From Treponema sp. (GTDB lineage Bacteria; Spirochaetota; Spirochaetia; Treponematales; Treponemataceae), in NCBI GenBank assembly GCA_017613485.1, contig JAGADS010000099.1:1-10355 (forward strand): a stretch of DNA of 10,355 bases, read 5' to 3'. Shown one piece after another: positions 6,398 through 10,355 of the stretch. The notes below the pieces were generated by a model. That model saw only the letters and a list, made by a program, of their open reading frames with translations, was not told the DNA's origin and ran no database searches. Numbering within the stretch: position 1 is the first letter of the stretch; every line of letters starts with the position of its first letter. The position numbers were made by a program, and so were the translations under genes.

Positions 6398-9300
6398 AAA
6401 AGCAAGGATCATAAGATTTAACAATGCAGGATTCCTCAAAAACTTCTTTGTTTTTGTTCTTATGATTTTTGGAATAATTCCATGCTCGTTTGCACAGTCA
6501 ACAAAATCAATAATCAATATAATAAATGCGGATAAAACTGAATATGTAAAGAATTCCGAAACTGGAGACGAGGAGATAGTCCTGACTGGTTCTGTTTCTT
6601 TGTCAGTAAGTCAGAATAAAACCGAGACTTCCATTACGGCATCAAAAATAACCTATAACAGAAAGACCTCGATGATTTATGCATCAGGCTCCGTGACTCT
6701 TAAGCAGACGGGTGGTGCGGATGGAACTCAGAATATAAGTGCAGAGACTCTCTTGCTGAATACAGAGACATTAGAGGGTGTGTTTGACGGCGGTAAAATC
6801 GTTCAGCTTTCAAGTGATGCCATAAACCTGCCTTCAGGTTCTTCGCTGATTGTAAGCTCGGAGCTTTTCGGTAAGACTTCAACCAACACGATAACTTTTA
6901 AAGATGCGACTCTTAGCTTCTGCGACGATGAGGATGAGCCCCACTGGAAAATCAAGTCATCTCGTCTTTGGCTTTTGCCCGGCGGTGAGTTTGCTTTTCT
7001 GAATTCCGTTCTTTATGTCGGTAATGTTCCTGTCCTGTATCTTCCGGCATTTTATTATCCAAAGGATGAGCTTGTATTTAACCCAACGTTCGGATATGAT
7101 TTGCGCAAGGGGTATTATGTTAATTCAACAACCTACCTTTTCGGACGAAAGCCCCTTGACTCTGCAAAAAAGTCAGGAGATGATTCTGATGTCTCAGCGG
7201 CCCTGTTCAATTTCATAAAACCGAGCAAATTAAAGGAGCAGAAGCTGGAAGGTCTTGTTCTTCATAATCTGGATGAGGATTACACAGGAAGTACAGCCGC
7301 ATACCTAAAGATAATGGCAGATTATTATACGAATCTTGGCGGTATGGTGGGGCTTCAGGGGTCTATGGCACCGAAAGGCATTATATCAACTCTGGAAGGC
7401 AGCCTGCAAATCGGTTTCAGCAACACAGTGTTTTATGATTCCATGACAGAAACATATATGCCCTATTCAATGTCTGGGACAATTTATAAAGATAAATCAA
7501 ACTTTATGGGATTTGAGCTTCCGTTCAGATATGGCGGTAATCTCTCGGTTGCAATTTCCAAACCGTTTTCTTTACAGCTTTCACTACCGTTCTATTCTGA
7601 TCCATATTTTCAGGATGATTTTGGAAACAGAAGTGAATCAATGGACTGGATAAGCTTTTTAATGAGCTCTCAGGATGAAAAAAAGAAAACCGCATCTACA
7701 ACGACAGTATCTTCATTCTCATGGAATGCTAATGCCTCATATTCAGTTCCAGTCCCTGATGTGCTAAAGCCATATATTTCTACATTGAGCATTTCATCTT
7801 TGTCATCATCGCTGACTTTCAATTCAAAAAACGCGGACATTTCTTCCACAGATTATCTTTCTACCTACAGTCCTGAGAGAATGTTCTACTATCCATCTCA
7901 ACTGACTCCGTTTAAAATCAATGCCCAGATATCAGGAACAATTTTCAATTACTCGTCATCAAAACCCGCTGTATCTTCAAGACAGAAAGTTGAATTCCCG
8001 ATTGCACTGGAGTTACCCGAAGACTTAAAGGATGAGCAGAAAGCACAGGTTGAAGAAAAAGAAAACAATTCAAAAGTCGAAAAGAGCATTCTTCCAGAAT
8101 CTGCACTTCCGCTCCTGGACTCAAAGACTTCTATTGCAGTTTCAGCATTGCCAAAACTTGACTATTCACTTACGTATTCAATTTCACCGCAGTTTACCTC
8201 TCAGATAAACTATCTTTCAAATACATTCAGTACACCAGAAGATTTTTCATGGCATGACATTCAGTCATCATTCTATCAGTTCAAGTCACCTGTTTCACTT
8301 TCAAGCAGGCTTTCGTACAGGGAATCTTTTTTCAACATGAATAACAGCCTCTCGTTCAATCCCTCATATCAGACTCATCCCAGGCTGGAAGGATACTCGG
8401 ACAGTTCAGCCGCATCCATAAGAATTTCCGATTACTCTGCATTCAGCATGGACTTGACAGAAACCAACAGCATTGTACTGAAACCTCTTTTGTATACAGA
8501 GATGTTTAAAAATACAAGCATTTCATGGAATACAACCGCAAAAATAATAAGGACGGAATTTACAGGAGATCAGGATAACCCGGAATGGAAATATCACCTT
8601 CTTGACTTTACCGATGAGAAATCAATCACGCAGCACAGTTTCTCTCTGAGCTTTTCTTCCGAGCAGTCATCCTCATTCTCACAGATTTTGACGCTTACAA
8701 CAAAACTTCCGCCCCAGCTTGATTCCTATGATGCCTCCCTCTCATTAAAGTTCCCGTACGTAACCGCATCATTTTCAACAGGAATATACGAAAGCAAAAA
8801 TGCAGACGGATCGACAAGGTGGAACAGGAATCTTTTCAAGCAGAGCTCAACGCTTTCACTCTTCTCATCTACCGAGAACAAGCTTTCTCTGTCAGAATCT
8901 TTCTCCTATGACTGGGATAAGTGGGAGTCATCTGCTTTCCGTGTTTCTCTTGATTACAGGAATCTTTCTGTTGTCTATTCCATGTCAAAAACTTATGGCT
9001 ATGATTTTAATGTAACGGACGGATGGGTGGCACACAGTGAAAAAGAATTCCTCCCTGAGACTCTTTCGCTTTCATATACATTCCCCTCAAAAACATTTAC
9101 ATGGTGGAAGAACAGGATTTCACTCAAGCCGGATTTCTCGACATCTGTTGTATTTGACTTGATACGGCCTACAAACAGCTATTTCCGCTTTACTCCATCG
9201 CTTACATTTAAGATAAACAAATTCATAGATTTGACGTTCAGCTCCGAGACACGCAATTCTTCGATTTACCGTTATTTCCAGGGCATGTTTGATTCCGATA

Positions 9301-9626
9301 TTGAACTGCCAGGTGAAACCAATGTTTTCGTTGACCTCTTCAATTCTTTTGCATTCTGGGGTAACGGTGCATTCTATGATTCTGAGCAGACTCTGAGAAA
9401 ATCATCCGGTTTTAAGCTTAAGAATCTTAAGGTTACTGTAAAGCATGATTTGCATGACTGGGATTTTTCCGCAAGCTTTTCTGTATCTCCACGCCTTATC
9501 AACAATGGAGGCCGCAGGGAATATAATTTTGACCCTTATATGACAGTCTCTATCGTGTGGAAGCCTATGAGCGGCATAAAGACAGAGATTGTCGATGAGT
9601 ATGGCGAAGTGAAGCTTAATCCTTAA
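6390..9626 (+). CDS. lptD: LptD/OstA-family outer-membrane assembly protein
   Basis: This 1078-residue protein has a signal peptide (basic start, hydrophobic 18-31, likely cut SFA|Q at 35/36). A periplasmic OstA/LptA-like beta-jellyroll follows (about 40-175; repeated VLTGSVSL and YASGSVTL motifs). Next is the LptD hallmark junction (about 174-226): CDDEDEPHWKIKSSRLWL, then LYVGNVPVLYLPAFYYPKDE, leading into a long serine- and aromatic-rich barrel region with alternating strands. In Proteobacteria LptD inserts LPS into the outer leaflet with LptE. Treponemes such as T. pallidum lack LPS yet keep LptD, so here the cargo may be another glycolipid (inference). It is longer than E. coli LptD (784 residues). 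The mature part has only one Cys (C178), so the E. coli disulfides cannot form. A charged insert lies at about 534-575. The ATG at 6390 sits four bases after GGAG (6382-6385) inside uvrA, implying translational coupling. Confidence 0.88.
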   Translation: MNKKARIIRFNNAGFLKNFFVFVLMIFGIIPCSFAQSTKSIINIINADKTEYVKNSETGDEEIVLTGSVSLSVSQNKTETSITASKITYNRKTSMIYASGSVTLKQTGGADGTQNISAETLLLNTETLEGVFDGGKIVQLSSDAINLPSGSSLIVSSELFGKTSTNTITFKDATLSFCDDEDEPHWKIKSSRLWLLPGGEFAFLNSVLYVGNVPVLYLPAFYYPKDELVFNPTFGYDLRKGYYVNSTTYLFGRKPLDSAKKSGDDSDVSAALFNFIKPSKLKEQKLEGLVLHNLDEDYTGSTAAYLKIMADYYTNLGGMVGLQGSMAPKGIISTLEGSLQIGFSNTVFYDSMTETYMPYSMSGTIYKDKSNFMGFELPFRYGGNLSVAISKPFSLQLSLPFYSDPYFQDDFGNRSESMDWISFLMSSQDEKKKTASTTTVSSFSWNANASYSVPVPDVLKPYISTLSISSLSSSLTFNSKNADISSTDYLSTYSPERMFYYPSQLTPFKINAQISGTIFNYSSSKPAVSSRQKVEFPIALELPEDLKDEQKAQVEEKENNSKVEKSILPESALPLLDSKTSIAVSALPKLDYSLTYSISPQFTSQINYLSNTFSTPEDFSWHDIQSSFYQFKSPVSLSSRLSYRESFFNMNNSLSFNPSYQTHPRLEGYSDSSAASIRISDYSAFSMDLTETNSIVLKPLLYTEMFKNTSISWNTTAKIIRTEFTGDQDNPEWKYHLLDFTDEKSITQHSFSLSFSSEQSSSFSQILTLTTKLPPQLDSYDASLSLKFPYVTASFSTGIYESKNADGSTRWNRNLFKQSSTLSLFSSTENKLSLSESFSYDWDKWESSAFRVSLDYRNLSVVYSMSKTYGYDFNVTDGWVAHSEKEFLPETLSLSYTFPSKTFTWWKNRISLKPDFSTSVVFDLIRPTNSYFRFTPSLTFKINKFIDLTFSSETRNSSIYRYFQGMFDSDIELPGETNVFVDLFNSFAFWGNGAFYDSEQTLRKSSGFKLKNLKVTVKHDLHDWDFSASFSVSPRLINNGGRREYNFDPYMTVSIVWKPMSGIKTEIVDEYGEVKLNP

Positions 9627-9637
9627 AATTCTTTTTT

Positions 9638-9732
9638 AGGGGAAAAGCCTTTCCCCTGGGTTCAGCCACGTACCGTGTCTTCACCGCACCCCATTCTCCT
9701 GGGGAGTAGCCCCAAGCCCCCGATGCAGCACG
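9638..9732. repeat. GC-rich structured intergenic element after lptD
   Basis: This stretch is clearly richer in G and C than its surroundings and has no open frame of note. It contains three hairpin units: AGGGGAAA/TTTCCCCT (9638-9645 and 9650-9657, loop AGCC); CACG/CGTG (9667-9670 and 9674-9677); and CCCCA (9689-9693), TGGGG (9700-9704), CCCCA (9710-9714), where the central TGGGG can pair with either neighbour but not both. The first hairpin is just after the lptD stop and may end or protect that mRNA, although the T-run (9632-9637) lies before it rather than after. The base composition suggests a dispersed genomic repeat or an inserted element. Both readings are inference. Confidence 0.45.
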
Positions 9733-9742
9733 AAAAATAAAT

Positions 9743-9771
9743 TTGCCGATAAACTGGAATTGTAGTATATT
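9743..9771 (+). promoter_or_regulatory. Promoter of the 9791 gene
   Basis: TTGCCG (9743-9748) and TATATT (9766-9771) are separated by exactly 17 bp. Initiation near 9778 would put the GAGG ribosome site (9781-9784) almost at the 5' end of the transcript. The last 11 bases, TGTAGTATATT, are identical to the -10 region of the strong promoter at 10220-10248. The promoter rules out the TTG at 9743 as the translation start. Confidence 0.7.
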
Positions 9772-9790
9772 TTATAGAGTGAGGTGCTTT

Positions 9791-10162
9791 ATGGCTGAAA
9801 AAAAAGAAAACGACGGTACATTCGGTAAAACAGTTCTGGGATATATTGACCGTGGAGTTGAGGCCAGTAAACGCGGGTTAAAGTCTGCTGGTTCTGCAAT
9901 TTCTGATTTCGGTGACAAGTCTGTAAGGCGTATAGAGCTTACACAGTTAAAGTCTAAGCTTACCAAGGGGTATTCAAAGCTTGGTGCCTATGCCTATGAC
10001 AATTTTGTATCAAAGAAGGTAGAAAGCCTTTCGCCCGCACAGGATGAAGAGCTTGCATCTATAATTGAAGAAATCAAGAAAATCAACAGGGACATACAAA
10101 AACACGAAAAAGCCCTTAAGCAGGCTGATAAAGAGCAGAAAGACAGTAAAAAGAAGTCATGA
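9791..10162 (+). CDS. Small charged, coiled-coil-like protein of unknown function
   Basis: This 123-residue protein starts at the ATG at 9791, six bases after GAGG. A longer reading frame from TTG at 9743 would run through the promoter and is rejected. There is no signal peptide or membrane segment. Residues 12-50 contain glycine/alanine and serine steps (GYIDRGVEASKRGLKSAGSAISDFGDKS in part) that could form an amphipathic helix. A central part includes YSKLGAYAYDNF, and the last ~45 residues are a lysine/glutamate-rich helix with heptad-like spacing (ASIIEEIKKINRDIQKHEKA), probably a coiled coil, ending in a basic KKKS tail. I do not recognise the family with certainty; its pattern is reminiscent of conserved small treponemal hypothetical proteins. 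It lies alone between lptD and a strong rRNA-like promoter. Confidence 0.75.
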   Translation: MAEKKENDGTFGKTVLGYIDRGVEASKRGLKSAGSAISDFGDKSVRRIELTQLKSKLTKGYSKLGAYAYDNFVSKKVESLSPAQDEELASIIEEIKKINRDIQKHEKALKQADKEQKDSKKKS

Positions 10163-10187
10163 AAATGAATTTTTTGACTGATTTTTG

Positions 10188-10248
10188 AAAAAAAAAGTTA
10201 AAAAAATATGAAAATTCTGTTGACAGAAAGAGAAGTATGTAGTATATT
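10188..10248 (+). promoter_or_regulatory. Strong rRNA-type promoter with A-tract UP element
   Basis: A consensus TTGACA (10220-10225) and TATATT (10243-10248) are spaced by 17 bp, with initiation expected near 10255. Upstream, 10188-10217 carries two A-tracts (nine and seven A) typical of an UP element that contacts the RNA polymerase alpha subunit. No ribosome site or credible start follows, and the downstream leader looks like that of a ribosomal operon, so this most likely drives an rRNA operon continuing past the right edge. Confidence 0.75.
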
Positions 10249-10255
10249 AAACCTC

Positions 10256-10286
10256 GTCGCCTAAAAACGCGACATGCTGTTTGACA
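10256..10286 (+). promoter_or_regulatory. boxB-like hairpin and boxA antitermination site
   Basis: GTCGC (10256-10260) and GCGAC (10269-10273) form a 5-bp stem with an A-rich loop. It is immediately followed by TGCTGTTTGACA (10275-10286), which matches the E. coli rrn boxA TGCTCTTTAACA at 10 of 12 positions. The order hairpin-then-boxA right after a strong promoter is that of rRNA leader antitermination (Nus factor) signals. This is the main reason for predicting a 16S rRNA gene just beyond the window. Confidence 0.6.
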
Positions 10287-10313
10287 GTAAAGGGAAGGAA
10301 AGAAGACAATTAA

Positions 10314-10343
10314 GTTTGGTTGTAGTGCAGAGCTATACCAAAC
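10314..10343 (+). other. Leader stem-loop near the right edge
   Basis: GTTTGGT (10314-10320) pairs perfectly with ACCAAAC (10337-10343); inside, TAG (10323-10325) can pair with CTA (10333-10335). It sits about 60 nt into the predicted transcript. It may be a leader fold or part of the processing region ahead of 16S rRNA; the pairing is seen, the role inferred. The remaining 12 bases to the window edge show nothing recognisable. Confidence 0.45.
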
Positions 10344-10355
10344 CTAGTAAGGTCA

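Noticed and set aside
9632..9657. Classical intrinsic terminator directly after lptD
   Set aside because: The hairpin is good, but the T-run precedes it on the plus strand and no T-run follows; read leftward it is followed by A residues.
9743..9790. Sixteen-residue N-terminal extension of the 9791 gene starting at TTG
   Set aside because: These bases contain a 17-bp-spaced promoter, and the ATG at 9791 has a well-placed GAGG.
10281..10310. Second promoter TTGACA with GACAAT, spacing 18
   Set aside because: The TTGACA is better explained as the 3' half of boxA (TGCTGTTTGACA); the -10 matches at only four of six positions. A tandem promoter cannot be fully excluded.

Overview
The window looks like ordinary core chromosome of a spirochaete of the genus Treponema, probably a free-living or gut/rumen type of moderate GC. 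The main evidence is a uvrA gene overlapping the start of a very long LptD-type outer-membrane protein gene. As I recall, this matches the TP0514-TP0515 order in Treponema pallidum. Permissive signal peptides, MORN repeats and AT-leaning codon use fit as well. I could run no searches, so the taxonomy is an inference from recognisable protein motifs.

Layout, left to right. Positions 2-304 are the 3' end of argG (argininosuccinate synthase), cut by the window edge. Positions 305-484 are a convergent intergenic region with two perfect hairpins and a second copy of a roughly 32-bp piece of the argG 3' end. Next comes malQ (4-alpha-glucanotransferase) on the minus strand, 485-2053. A divergent promoter region (2054-2157), which includes a Fur-box-like sequence, separates malQ from a rightward pair: a small bacterial PH-domain protein (2158-2541) and an exported, membrane-anchored MORN-repeat protein (2584-3327). 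A 121-bp gap with nested inverted repeats leads into uvrA (3449-6397), which overlaps lptD (6390-9626) by 8 bp. A GC-rich, strongly structured intergenic element follows at about 9638-9732. Then comes a small coiled-coil-like protein of unknown function (9791-10162) with its own clear promoter. The window ends in a strong promoter with an A-tract upstream, followed by a hairpin and a boxA-like sequence. This is what one expects of a ribosomal RNA operon leader, with the RNA gene itself just outside the window.

Functionally the window mixes housekeeping roles: arginine biosynthesis, maltodextrin metabolism, nucleotide excision repair, outer-membrane assembly and probably rRNA transcription. 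The genes do not form one pathway. The translationally coupled uvrA-lptD pair and the bPH-MORN pair are the only likely operons. I see no CRISPR array, tRNA gene, transposase, phage gene or defence system, and no clear novel system. The most interesting items are non-coding: the argG-end duplication, the mutually exclusive hairpins after lptD, the Fur-like box, and an identical 11-bp -10 region shared by the 9791 gene and the rRNA-like promoter.
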